A stretch of DNA of 64,000 bases from Romanomermis culicivorax. Lineage: Eukaryota > Nematoda > Enoplea > Mermithida > Mermithidae. The notes below the pieces were generated by a model. That model did not search any database. It was not told where the DNA came from and was given only the letters and a program-made list of their open reading frames with translations. This document shows, piece after piece, positions 32,793 through 43,530 of the stretch. The position numbers and the translations under genes are program-made. The DNA lies in assembly GCA_963922205.1 (NCBI GenBank), contig CAWUHX010000004.1:1550001-1614000 (forward strand), in the 5' to 3' direction. Numbering within the stretch: position 1 is the stretch's first letter; the number at the start of each line of letters is the position of its first letter.

Positions 32793-35700
32793 ATGTTTTG
32801 TTTTCGCATAAATTCAGTTTTGAAAATATTTTTGCCTTTTAGCTTGTTTTCATATGATTCTATGTGTGCTTCACTTTGGACTATGGCAATGAAACGTGAC
32901 TTGTCTCCGATCATCCGATATGTTGAATATTTTTCATTTGATAATATGTCTGCTGATCTGTCAATAATATGTTTTTCAGTATATATGTCGATTCGATTCC
33001 AGTCAGTAATATTAGTGATTTATAGTTCAAAGACTGCAAAAATGGAGTATAACCACGATTTAGCATACGCTTTTATAAATCCGGATTCTAAAGCAAATAT
33101 TCCATTGGAATTCGTGTTGAATGTCGAATTTAAGAAAAATTTATTCCTCGACGAAACTGTTCCATTAAGGGTTTACATGTTCCACTATTTTATCGGATTT
33201 GTGAAAGGTATACTCGACACGAAATACGGTCTAGATATCGAAGATTTATTATGGAAAAGAATAGTCTATACGGAATATGACGCATTAGGCGGAGAAATGG
33301 GACAAAAAATATCCGGTTTGAAGGTCACTTTTAGAAAAGGCAAGATAATTTACGTAAATATCCTCAAATTTGGGGATCAATATCGACAGCCCATAGGTTT
33401 AAGTGAACATGATTATTTAGATTTAGAAAATTTTTATATTAAAAAAGACGTCCATATAAAAAATATGCAAATTTCGCTTAACGAATATAACGTTAGAAGA
33501 GTCGATCATTCGATAAAAATGGCGAGTAGCGGAAATAATCCCTACGAAATTTACGTCGAAAAAATCTACAGTAATAGGCGAAAAATTGTTCTTCCCATTT
33601 TGAAAGGTCATAAATTCGATTCGTTCAAAATTGCCCGAAGATCGAAAATTGCGAAATCTTTCGCAAGTATTGAAGGCATGTTTTTTCGAATGAAATTCGG
33701 ACCCGATAGACCATCGCTTGTATTGGAAAATGAATTATTGCATTTTCTATCTATAGAATATCAAGATTTGATGCGAAATAAATTCGTCAAACGATGGAAA
33801 GGTGGTCAACAAGCATTTTGTCAAGGGATTTTAGCACATTTGAAAAATAGTCTAAATTTGGAAATTATCGCTCAGGGTAAGGAATACGATTTTCGAATGG
33901 AAATTCGACAAAAATTTGATATGGGCGAAAATTTGAGTAATTTTAAGAAAAAAGATCCAATCTATTTTCTATTGTGCTTCCACGATTCTAAAATTGAACT
34001 AGCTGCTGCTAAGTTATCCATGCCCGAAGATAAGATTCGACCCCTGAAACCTCTGGATGGCCCAATAAAGATTGGTTATAAGGCTTTGATAAGCTTCAGT
34101 TCGGACGACACCAAAATTCATACGATTGTATCCGAAAAACCGTTGGAGGTTGAAAGACCCAATAATATGATAAAGTTGGTAAATTCTATCCTAAAATCTA
34201 AAGATTTATTGAAAGATCCTGATTTGTTGAAAGATTGCGAAATTTTACTCCACGATGAAATCGAAAAAATTTTGCCCGAAAATCAGAAATTTCCACTCCA
34301 AGAATGGAAATTTTTAAGCAGATATTTAGCTGGTATGTTTAGTAATACAAATATGCAAAAATTGAGTTTATTCAGAATCGAAACATCTACTTTTCCCGAC
34401 AGCAACGGCATAAATTTTATGATCAAAAATAAAGAAACGGATATCAATTTAATATTCAGCGTAAATGAACAATATATAGCCAAAAACGAAATCGAAAAAA
34501 TTGATAATCAAGTACAAGCGGAAAAATTTCTAAAAAATGCTTTGTCTGAGAAAGATACTGTAATATTCCATTTTTTCGTATACCCTAAACATACTATCGA
34601 CGATTATCATTCATTTGATGAAGAAGATTCGACCGATTTTTTGCGAGTCGACATAGTAGCTCAAACGTCATCTATTCACGAACTGTCTGTATTTGATATG
34701 AAAAAAATCACGCCATTCGATATTGAATCAATGTTAAATAATCGCGAGATTGATAAACAAACATTATCAAAAATGTTCGACGTTATGTTTAATCAAAATT
34801 CCGATTTGATCGATACTAATGCCGATTTTAAAGCGTTTATCGATGGGCTATTTCACGATTTACATAATTCGGTTAAGAATTTGTATACAATGCCCAGGGC
34901 GTATTCCAAACGACAAGTGACCTTGTTGAGCGGTGAAACTCCGGTGACCATAAATTTCGGGCTAGATGCGCCTTTCGAAGAGGTTGGCCAGACTTGCGAA
35001 TCGGGGCATCGAATGCTAGTTGAATCCAAAAAAGTGGACGAATTTAAAGGTCAAACATTCGTCAATGTAGTATACAATAGAAATTCGAATGAAAAAGCCA
35101 TTTCGTTGCTTAGAACCTGGATCGGACCGCAGGAGGAAAATCTTGTGGTGCAGCAGCAACCTAAAAGCATACTAGCTTTGTTATGGAAAATAAATCAGCT
35201 TATTTTACAGTACGCTTGGAATAAATGTAAAAATCGATTGTTCAAAAGATCGATCCAGGCCAATGGTCAATGCGTCTATAAATCTATAAATGAAATTGAA
35301 GGCAAAAAAGCGTCGGCATTCGAAATCCACGCTTCCAAACTCAACGATTTGGGAAATTACGCCATGAACGGCCTACTCCTACGTGACATCCTAGCCGACT
35401 TGATCCACTGGGATATTGGCAGATTAAAAAAAGACGCCATATTTTTGGGTGCATCCGCCTTGGCGAGCTCGGCTGCTCAAAGTTTGGATAAACTGGGTGC
35501 AGCCCAAGGTCGAACAGTCCTTGGTTCCTTGTCCAAAGTTTCGTCGACCATTTTAGGTAAAAGCGTCATTTTATACTATATAATCAAAGATTTAATGGAC
35601 AATTGGCATCTCGTAAAAAATAGCACATCAGCTAAAGTTAATGTGGCCAGCGATGCGGCTATCCTATGCGTGGAAGGTGTAGATTTGACCGCTGGTGTTT

Positions 35701-37940
35701 TAGAAGGCTTGGGACTAGTGGCAGGTGTGTCAGCAGTCACAGGGCCACTGGCCGGAATAACGACAGCCGTCCTTTTGATCGGAGCCAATATTTACCAATC
35801 TGTGGAAAAAGTTGCAAAAATTAATGATCAAATCGAACTTAGTAGATCGGAAAAGTTCGTCGAAGGATTGTTAGCTTTCGCCCATTTGAACCCTGAAGAT
35901 AAAATATCGAAATTGTTAGCTAAAAAAGCGATTATGGATGCAGCTCTAGATTTCTTACGTGGACACAAATTCGTCAAGAATTACATTGTGCAATATGGTG
36001 ATGATGAAAATAATTTCATCGATCTAAGGACGAAGATACCTTTGAAAAAAAGCCGTTTATCCATGGACAAAAAAACCAACTTGTTTTGCCAAAGTGCAGA
36101 ATCGACACCCGAGAACTTGTTTTGGAAATTTTGGCATAAAATAACAGGATCGTTTGATGATGAAGCACAAAAAATTTTCGGCTACAATTGTACCAATAGT
36201 TTGGGCGTTTCAATCAGCAAAAATCTCGATGGTGTTACTTTTTACCAACTTGGAACTGGAAATGATACCATATTTGGATTCTCTGGTAACATCAACGTAT
36301 TCAATTTAAGTTCCGGTAGTAAAGAAATTCACGGCGGAAAAATGGACGATATTTTCTTATTGAACCAATGGTCGATTTTCGGTTTCGTGGACGCCTACGA
36401 AGGGTACAATTTAGTGGACATGAGCGGTTTTGGCAAAAATGGCTTACTTACCATGGCGAGCTATGCTAACGTCCTTTATATCTATTATGATAAACATACC
36501 ACTTCTTACCTCAAGATGAAAAATATAAACGGGATAACGGGGCGATCCGAGGCAACCGATTTACTCCATTTGACTTGTAACCATAAAGTAGCCAATCTTC
36601 AAGGTGGTAAAAATTCAAATTCTAAAGATTATATTTTTATTAATGACGAATCGTGCGATTTTCAAACTCGAATAACTTTAGCTGGCTATACGAAAATTTT
36701 ACATCAAGCTTCGAGAGGCACATTCAACTATTTGATTCTACCATATTCTAATACAATTATTGATTTTCAAGGAAAAACCACATCTTCACAATTATTCCAA
36801 TTTAAGCAACCATTCACCGACATGCAAAATTTCACATACGCTGTGAAAAGCGACGAATTATATTTCCAACTTTTGAATGAAACAAGCTTGAGCTTGACCA
36901 TGAATCGATCCCTACTGAATCAATTTCAAATTATTTTCGCTGATAATGTGTCCATGGTCATCAATTTGGCTGGATATCCTATAGCTTATCTTAGAACTAT
37001 AGATTCTACGAATCAAATATTGACCAAATATTCTGAACTTACAAAAAAGCTGCAGATTACGTTAGTTGTCAAAAGAATGAATGAACAAACCATCACTTTG
37101 AATCATGGTCAATATATTTTAGGCGATGAAAACAGTCACGAAAAGTTTAGCATTCTACACAACAATCCTGGCCATGCGACACATATTGAAGAAGGCCAAG
37201 GAAACCATGTGATAATTTTGAATGCAAAAAATAGTACAATGAAAAATGTTACTATCGATATGAACGAAAAAAATATAAATTCTAATCTAACAATTGATTT
37301 CACATCAATGATGGAAACTGATGAGAGGTTAGAACTTGGAGTTTCGTGTGGAAATTTCGAAAATTGCAGTGATATCGATATCAGAATTTATTTATCAAGT
37401 GATACTAATCAATCGCAAATTTTTGGGCATATATTTATTAATAATGCAAATTTAAGTCGAATTAATATACTGAAACATTTACCATTAACACTTCAATTCA
37501 CAGAATTAAATGAAAATGTTTCAAATCTAAATTTAATACCTATGCCTATACACTACCCAAACTCAACAAGTCTGATCATTATCTCTCAAGAAATGATGGA
37601 ACCACACACAAATCTAATCATTGCTAAAAATGTTCACTTGTTATTCTACCAAGTAAACCATACTTTGATTTTAACAAATATCGAAAATTGCATGATTTTC
37701 AACGAAAAACAACTATTGACAATTGTTTTGATCGATTTCTTTAAATATAGGTCGATTTTCCATTCTATAAGTTTCCATTTTGAAGAACAAACAATCTACC
37801 TCGATGAGAAGAATCTAACGTCGATGGAAATACCTCGTTTGGAAAAATTATTTGGCAAAATCGACGCGATATCCGATTTTTACGAAAAGCAAATTGGCGG
37901 TGGTTTATCAATGAAATCATTCATGAGAACCTTGACTTAG
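32793..37940 (+). CDS. Large toxin-like protein, uninterrupted 1,715-codon frame
   Basis: Maximal frame 1,715 aa. Likelier starts are ATG 32985 (after an acceptor-like atatgtttttcag; MSIRFQSVILVIYS is a weak signal peptide) or ATG 33042. Residues about 100-850 are globular, charged and unrecognised. Residues 862-1020 contain a long alanine/glycine/valine-rich membrane-active stretch (GASALASSAAQSLDKLG, then VLEGLGLVAGVSAVTGPLAG at about 970-990) like the translocation/pore region of TcdA/TcdB-type toxins. Residues 1150-1205 (GTGNDTIFGFSGNINVF, GGKMDDIFLLN) resemble RTX or DUF3491-like glycine/aspartate turns. Beyond that the protein is beta-rich with at least 15 N-x-S/T sequons. No glucosyltransferase DxD domain or cysteine-protease site was recognised. 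There is no intron in 5 kb, unlike its neighbours, and base use is as AT-rich as the rest. A horizontally acquired, now eukaryote-adapted secreted protein is the favoured reading; activity is unknown. Confidence 0.7.
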   Translation: MFCFRINSVLKIFLPFSLFSYDSMCASLWTMAMKRDLSPIIRYVEYFSFDNMSADLSIICFSVYMSIRFQSVILVIYSSKTAKMEYNHDLAYAFINPDSKANIPLEFVLNVEFKKNLFLDETVPLRVYMFHYFIGFVKGILDTKYGLDIEDLLWKRIVYTEYDALGGEMGQKISGLKVTFRKGKIIYVNILKFGDQYRQPIGLSEHDYLDLENFYIKKDVHIKNMQISLNEYNVRRVDHSIKMASSGNNPYEIYVEKIYSNRRKIVLPILKGHKFDSFKIARRSKIAKSFASIEGMFFRMKFGPDRPSLVLENELLHFLSIEYQDLMRNKFVKRWKGGQQAFCQGILAHLKNSLNLEIIAQGKEYDFRMEIRQKFDMGENLSNFKKKDPIYFLLCFHDSKIELAAAKLSMPEDKIRPLKPLDGPIKIGYKALISFSSDDTKIHTIVSEKPLEVERPNNMIKLVNSILKSKDLLKDPDLLKDCEILLHDEIEKILPENQKFPLQEWKFLSRYLAGMFSNTNMQKLSLFRIETSTFPDSNGINFMIKNKETDINLIFSVNEQYIAKNEIEKIDNQVQAEKFLKNALSEKDTVIFHFFVYPKHTIDDYHSFDEEDSTDFLRVDIVAQTSSIHELSVFDMKKITPFDIESMLNNREIDKQTLSKMFDVMFNQNSDLIDTNADFKAFIDGLFHDLHNSVKNLYTMPRAYSKRQVTLLSGETPVTINFGLDAPFEEVGQTCESGHRMLVESKKVDEFKGQTFVNVVYNRNSNEKAISLLRTWIGPQEENLVVQQQPKSILALLWKINQLILQYAWNKCKNRLFKRSIQANGQCVYKSINEIEGKKASAFEIHASKLNDLGNYAMNGLLLRDILADLIHWDIGRLKKDAIFLGASALASSAAQSLDKLGAAQGRTVLGSLSKVSSTILGKSVILYYIIKDLMDNWHLVKNSTSAKVNVASDAAILCVEGVDLTAGVLEGLGLVAGVSAVTGPLAGITTAVLLIGANIYQSVEKVAKINDQIELSRSEKFVEGLLAFAHLNPEDKISKLLAKKAIMDAALDFLRGHKFVKNYIVQYGDDENNFIDLRTKIPLKKSRLSMDKKTNLFCQSAESTPENLFWKFWHKITGSFDDEAQKIFGYNCTNSLGVSISKNLDGVTFYQLGTGNDTIFGFSGNINVFNLSSGSKEIHGGKMDDIFLLNQWSIFGFVDAYEGYNLVDMSGFGKNGLLTMASYANVLYIYYDKHTTSYLKMKNINGITGRSEATDLLHLTCNHKVANLQGGKNSNSKDYIFINDESCDFQTRITLAGYTKILHQASRGTFNYLILPYSNTIIDFQGKTTSSQLFQFKQPFTDMQNFTYAVKSDELYFQLLNETSLSLTMNRSLLNQFQIIFADNVSMVINLAGYPIAYLRTIDSTNQILTKYSELTKKLQITLVVKRMNEQTITLNHGQYILGDENSHEKFSILHNNPGHATHIEEGQGNHVIILNAKNSTMKNVTIDMNEKNINSNLTIDFTSMMETDERLELGVSCGNFENCSDIDIRIYLSSDTNQSQIFGHIFINNANLSRINILKHLPLTLQFTELNENVSNLNLIPMPIHYPNSTSLIIISQEMMEPHTNLIIAKNVHLLFYQVNHTLILTNIENCMIFNEKQLLTIVLIDFFKYRSIFHSISFHFEEQTIYLDEKNLTSMEIPRLEKLFGKIDAISDFYEKQIGGGLSMKSFMRTLT

Positions 37941-38039
37941 GAAAATTGTTTTTTCTTCGTTTTTTTCTTCCTATCATAAATAGTACTCATAAAATTAAAC
38001 TTTTTCCGCACCCATTTTTCCTATAGCCAAAAAAGCAGG

Positions 38040-39260
38040 CTTTACAGGACTATATGGTCGTATAAGTGTCCACCTTATATGAGAGGCACTCTTCAGGTGC
38101 TTTTGCCATCTAGTGGAGGCCACCTTTCAGAGACTAGTGTTAGGGAGACGTGGTGTTAGATGAGACTGACATTTGGTGTTCAAACCCACCACAGAACCCC
38201 TTGAGGTCTGCAATAGAAGAGCTACCCAAATCTGCACCCTCCTAATCCTAAAAATGCCTTACCCTGCAATCCCAAAACAAAATTTACCATTTACCATGTT
38301 GAGCTTGTATTGGGAATCCGATGACCAATAATGCAATAAATACAAAGTATCATGTACACAATAAGTGGATAAACACACATTTAATAACTAAAAACATAAT
38401 GAAAAATAACCAAAAACATGCGTACAGTGGCCAAAAGGTGTTATGAAAATTGTCATTCTTTGCCACTTCTGCTGCATCCACTCTGCTTGTATACTGACAC
38501 CGGAAGCTGAACATGAACACCTACAGTAACCCAGCTCTTGCTTCTGCCTGACAGAGCAGGATTTGTTCAGGTACCCACATGCAAGCTCGGGGCTTCAGTC
38601 TGGAGTCGGGTTACTTGCCACTCAAGAAACGCCAGCTGCAAACATCCGGTCGAGTAATAACTATTGCAATGCTAAGTCATTGCTGGTGTCAAATGCTTGA
38701 GTGAAAAATAAACCTTATTCAGACATAACATAAAATAAACACGACCAAAAAATAGTCGAAACGCAGGTTTCACCAATGGGAGCAGCTGCTTCAGAGCCAG
38801 AACACAATTTGCGCCCTTTATTTTCTAAGAACCAGACCAAAAATTGAAGTGCCGAGGAAAACACATAAAATTGACCAAATTGTAACTATTGACGTTATTT
38901 TACCTTTGTATAGAAAAATAAAAAAGTGTGTTATTTATCCAGTGAAAAAAAAACTACACATGAGATTTTGATAAAAAGTTAAAGGTCACCACACGCGTCA
39001 CGGCTTCAGGCAACAGCACACATAAATGGAATGGGCCCACATCCTCATTTGCTGCATCTTACCACCAAGATTCTATTGCTGAGTGGACTTCGACAGGCAA
39101 GAACCATTCGAAGCTTGCCATCCCTGAAAGGATGAAAGACTGCGTCCGCATAGTTTAGCTACTAGAAAAACCAGCTTACACACAATATCAAACCTGGTTC
39201 CAGAGACAAGTAATTAGGGGTGCTAACAACTAGACCAAGAAGGCCCAGATTAAAAGTTTG
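38040..39260. other. Non-coding DNA with low-copy repeat text
   Basis: Bases 38048-38075 (aggactatatggtcgtataa) recur in reverse at about 55528. The rest, including GC-richer blocks at 38460-38720 and 38990-39200, shows no gene. No canonical AATAAA follows the toxin-like gene closely; cataaaattaaac variants lie at about 37990. Confidence 0.4.
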
Positions 39261-39729
39261 TATTTGCTCAACAACAGATACAACTATTCCGGTGTGAAAA
39301 AAACTGATCTGAATTGCAAAACTTGTTCTCAAGCTTCAAAATATGTCCCAAATAAGCAACACTGTTCATTTATCTATGACCATTTTCATTGAAACTAAGT
39401 TCAAACATCAGAAAACTGGTGAAGCTTACTGTAATGGATGAAAAAAATTTCTCATTCATAGGACGTAAATGGAACTGGTGGAAATTTTATTCTATAATGT
39501 CAGGTGTCAAACACAAATATAACATTGCCGGAAACCTACAACCGGAAAAAATTTTGAGGGTCGCAGCCCCCAACTGCATTGCGGTATAGTGCCGTTTATG
39601 GATCAGCAATGAGCTCTCGATGAAGTACTTTTTTCCGTTCTGGTAGCCGAAATTGATGCAGTATATGCAATTTTGCACTGAATAACACTAGATAGCTGAA
39701 TGAATGTGAACAGTAGGGTACTACTAAAA

Positions 39730-40270
39730 CACGGATCCACCTGTGGATCGTACATCCAGTTCCGACGACATAAACACGGAACTGGATCCGGATCGGCATA
39801 ACCAAAGTAAGGTTACTGAAGTTGGTTTTGCAACAACTTAAATCCGGATCCCCGCGGATCCCATGGATCCCGATATGGCGATCCAGACCAATGCCTAACG
39901 ACTTAAACACGGATTTTTTTCCGGATCCGGACCACGGATCGCCTTTATATGATGTATTTTTGATCCTGATCAAAATTTTTATGATATGCGGATCAACATT
40001 TTTGGTTCGGATCAAATGTTTTGATCAAGATCAAAATTTTTCGTCCTTTCTCCTCCTCATGTGTACCTTCATGTTGCACATCAAATTTTTGATCCAGATC
40101 AAAATTTTTGGTCCTGAACCAAATTTTTTTTACTTTCGCCTGGAAATGATAAATTTAGACAAATCAGATATGTTCTATGTTAATTTTATCAATTCTGAGC
40201 AAAATCAAAATGTTTGATCCCGATCACTAAGTTTTCTATCAGGATCAAAATTTTTTATCCTGATCAGAAG
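39730..40270. repeat. GGATCC / GATCAAAA word cluster
   Basis: Bases 39735-39945 are dense in ggatccgg, cggatccc and tggatcc words; bases 39960-40270 repeat gatcaaaatttttgatcc. The two halves form a degenerate short-period block similar in style to the acccggaccc and gattcggattcgg blocks elsewhere. Confidence 0.6.
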
Positions 40271-40539
40271 TACGCCATATGAAGGCGATTTATGATTGGG
40301 ATTTCCAAAAATGTTGTTATCTTTTTTGATTGTGTCCTCATTCCCCGAATAATGAATCAAATTCCCGTATCGCCGAATAATGCATTACTCCCTGTTACCC
40401 GAACGTCCCGATTCCTCGAATACTGATAAAAATAACCTTCTCGATTTCCCAAATGATCCCTAAAATTTTATTTAGCGGCGACTGTCGCCGATTACCGCCG
40501 ATTAAATCCTAAGAATCTGCGACACTCGGTGATTTATGA

Positions 40540-40930
40540 ATTGGGTTTTGAAATGATCGATGCAGCAATCCCACGAAAGTAAGTCGAATACGGGAAAAAC
40601 TAGTTAGCTTATTACTGTAATCAATGATAAAAAATTTCGTCACTGAGCGGCAAATAGAAAAGTTGAAAATCTGTTCTGATAATCTGTTAAAGTGGTCAAA
40701 ATATCTCGAGTAGCACCCAGTTATCCGTGCATTTCTGTCCAAAATTGAAAGGTAGACAAGCAAGATGTTTTTTTCAATGATTCAACTTCGTCGATTCTCT
40801 TGGCGATATTCAGCGATTTTCTACAGTATAAAATTTTTTGCTGTAGTTAAAACTGCGTATCCAATTGAACCTGCTTTTTTGGTTTCCGCTACATCCATCA
40901 TTTTAAATTAAATGGACACTGCACATTAGT
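40540..40930 (+). repeat. Dispersed M repeat, copy 6
   Basis: Forward copy: ttttgaaatgatcgatgcag, aagtaagtcgaatacggg, cttattactgtaatcaatg, ctacagtataaaatttttt and aattgaacctgctttttt. Confidence 0.65.
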
Positions 40931-40999
40931 GAAATGCAAAAAATTAACCTCACCATAAGATCACAATTACACATCTATAGTTAATTTGATACATTGGAA

Positions 41000-41620
41000 A
41001 CGAAAAAAATCAAGATCCCGTATTGAATTTAACAAAGATCCCATCTTGAAAAAATCAAGATCTCATCTTGAAAAAAAAATCAATTCCCCATTTAGAAAAA
41101 AATCAAGATATCATCGTGAAAAAATTAATATACCATCTTGAAAAAAATCAAGATGCGTGGCACATATGTTTATATATACGAGATTCCTCCAAAGTGGATT
41201 TATGAGGAGATGAGGGTTATTTTGCACGGGGAATCCAATGGACATATTGGTTTCTCATAGAAATTTTTATTTTCCGAGATTTTTTAGTAAAACGTCGTAA
41301 ATGCTTGTTTTCCACTCAAAATGCAGTAATTTTTAGAAATAAAGTTTTGGACTTTGTCTACTTTTCTAAGGCTATTCCCACCTGCTCAGGAATTGATCTT
41401 GATTTTTGTCAAGATGACGTCATGATTATTTTTCAAAATGCTATCTTGATTTTTTTCAAGGTTATCTTGAAAAAAATGAGATGCACTTGGAGAAATTGGG
41501 ATGCATTCAAAAAGAAAGTCGAACATCAAAAAACTCTTACATCTTGATTTTTTGCGATATGCATCTTGAAATTTTTGCGATGCATCTTGAAAAAATGTTG
41601 TGCATCATGTTCGAAGGCGA
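41000..41620. mobile_element. Foldback element, family FB-E (ATCTTGAAAAAATCAAGAT)
   Basis: Left array 41000-41160 repeats catcttgaaaaaatcaagat. Right array 41385-41610 has atcttgatttttttcaagg and gatgcatcttgaaaaaat in the other sense. Part of the right array recurs at 56460-56620, including cgaaaaactcttacat and gtgcatcatg. No coding content. Confidence 0.55.
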
Positions 41621-42457
41621 CGATTTTTTTCAAACGGTCCTTCAGTCGCTTTCCATACAAAAACAATATACCAAAAAATCAAATTTTCAAGTCGTAATTT
41701 ACAAAATTTGGATTTCGACGGCATTTTCCATTTTTTCCATGCAAATTAAGAAATGGCTCACACGCAAGAAATCCAATCAATGGAGTTTTATGACAAAGAC
41801 TGTTCTAGGCAAACGTGAGTTCTTATCAACGTGCACCATAACGTTATTTTATTTCCTGGTTGATATATGTCAAGCCTCTTAGACTGAAAAACACCAAAAA
41901 GTGCAAAGATTCTCAACTTTAAGTTATTGTAGATTTTCCCAATTTTTTGCCAGTAGTTGAAAAAAATGGCAAGGCACCTATTGTTTAGGGAAGCTTTTGG
42001 CGCCTCTGAGCTTGAATGTCAAAAATCGGAAAAAATTGTTCCAAACGCGTCAATTTTCTTCACATATTTGATTTTCAGGTGTGATTAATTTTTCACTTAT
42101 CACAGCTCCTTATATTAGATGCCAGTTTTTCTCATTTTCTGTAATGGGTTTTATGGAGACCTCTTTTATAAGAGCACTATTTCAAATGATTTCATGTGAG
42201 GCTTCTCATTCATGTAGACCGTATAGGGCTGCCAGACCCCGTTATGAAATTACAGAATTCTGAGCACCTCATTAGTGCCTCAAAAAATGTTAATAATAAT
42301 AATTTATTTGATAGGAGTAGAGACCACAATATAACTATGACGTGGACTGAAACATAAACCTTACGCGTTCTCTATTATATGAACATGATCAAATATGTAC
42401 ATCATGGATAAGTTTTTCATGCATCATAATCACACAAGCCCATGGGGCGCTGAATGT
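41620..42457. other. AT-rich DNA without recognisable genes
   Basis: Several short frames are open but none has a recognisable domain or convincing splice context. Confidence 0.35.
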
Positions 42458-43357
42458 GCTTCGTTACAGCCACCGTCTTACTATATCTACTGTTTCACTA
42501 TAGCCACCAAAGTATCTCACTATAACTACCAAGCAAACAACATAGCAGTGTTCCACTATAGCCACTGTCTACAGTCAACAAAAATTATTCCAAAAAAGGG
42601 CTAATTTTTGGGTTTTCCATTATTTTTATCAATGCTAATTTACAAATTGGTGAGCTGCTTAATTGGTAACACTAGTTGTACCAATATGTAATGCTATTTT
42701 CTTGTTTGTCCTTGTTATTAGTAAAATAAGACTTTCACATGTTTACAAAATTCTGAATCAGCCTCTTTGATGAAATCCCCGACTTTTATGTTAGTTTCTA
42801 CTACAGGCATCCAAACACACAACAGTATTCAAAAATTCGCACATACTCCTCTAGACATTTACCAAACTGATATGCATGTTTTTTAACAATAAAAGTGACT
42901 TGAAATAGCAGACAAAGGCATCGTTTTCGGTTATTTTTTAATGTACTTTTTGTGTTATCTAGTGCTACAGGGTCTCATAATGGAGAGTGTCCACCACAGA
43001 TAAAGGCCGCTCCAGAAATCTGGAGGCATCAGGGGGGTAGGAGTGAAAAACTCGGCTCTGCATTCAGGAAGCATTAGCCGTGAAATAGCTTTTTTATTTT
43101 GAACCTTCTTCTGGTTCTCATTCAATTTGGAAGCAAACGGAGACTTCCCTCAAAAGTTGGCCATTAATGCCTACGGGATCTCTGATTAAATCTGCTGATA
43201 GTCTATCCATACCCCATCCTATGACCCATAAAATTGTTGGTGGCTATTGCGAAACAGTTGCTATAGTGAAATAGTCGCTAAGTGACAGTTGGCTATACTG
43301 TGACGCCTGTTGATAGTTTAATGGCTATAATGAAACAGTAGCTGTAGTGAAACGGGC
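42458..43357. mobile_element. Foldback element, family FB-A
   Basis: Left array 42458-42570 (ctgtttcactatagccac, ttccactatagccactg) and right array 43235-43357 (gtggctattgcgaaac, agtagctgtagtgaaac) are inverted relative to each other. The core has no coding content and differs from the 31-32 kb core, so the ends are shared while the contents are not. Confidence 0.7.
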
Positions 43358-43530
43358 TCGTAACCCTTGAACCAATCCGAAGGTTATGTGGCAGGCTAAT
43401 AAAATTTGGAGGCAAGGAGATCTGCTAGTTTTTCGGTACTCAAAAACAACTTTAGTGAAAGTATTCATCAGGACTTTGTTTGAAAAACATTTATTTTTTC
43501 TCATTTTATCCAAGTGGAATTCGTTCTGTA

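Noticed and set aside
32705-32914. Minus-strand and other short frames within the toxin-like gene (for example 35576-35788, 36016-36213)
   Set aside because: They are shadows of the 1,715-codon plus frame.
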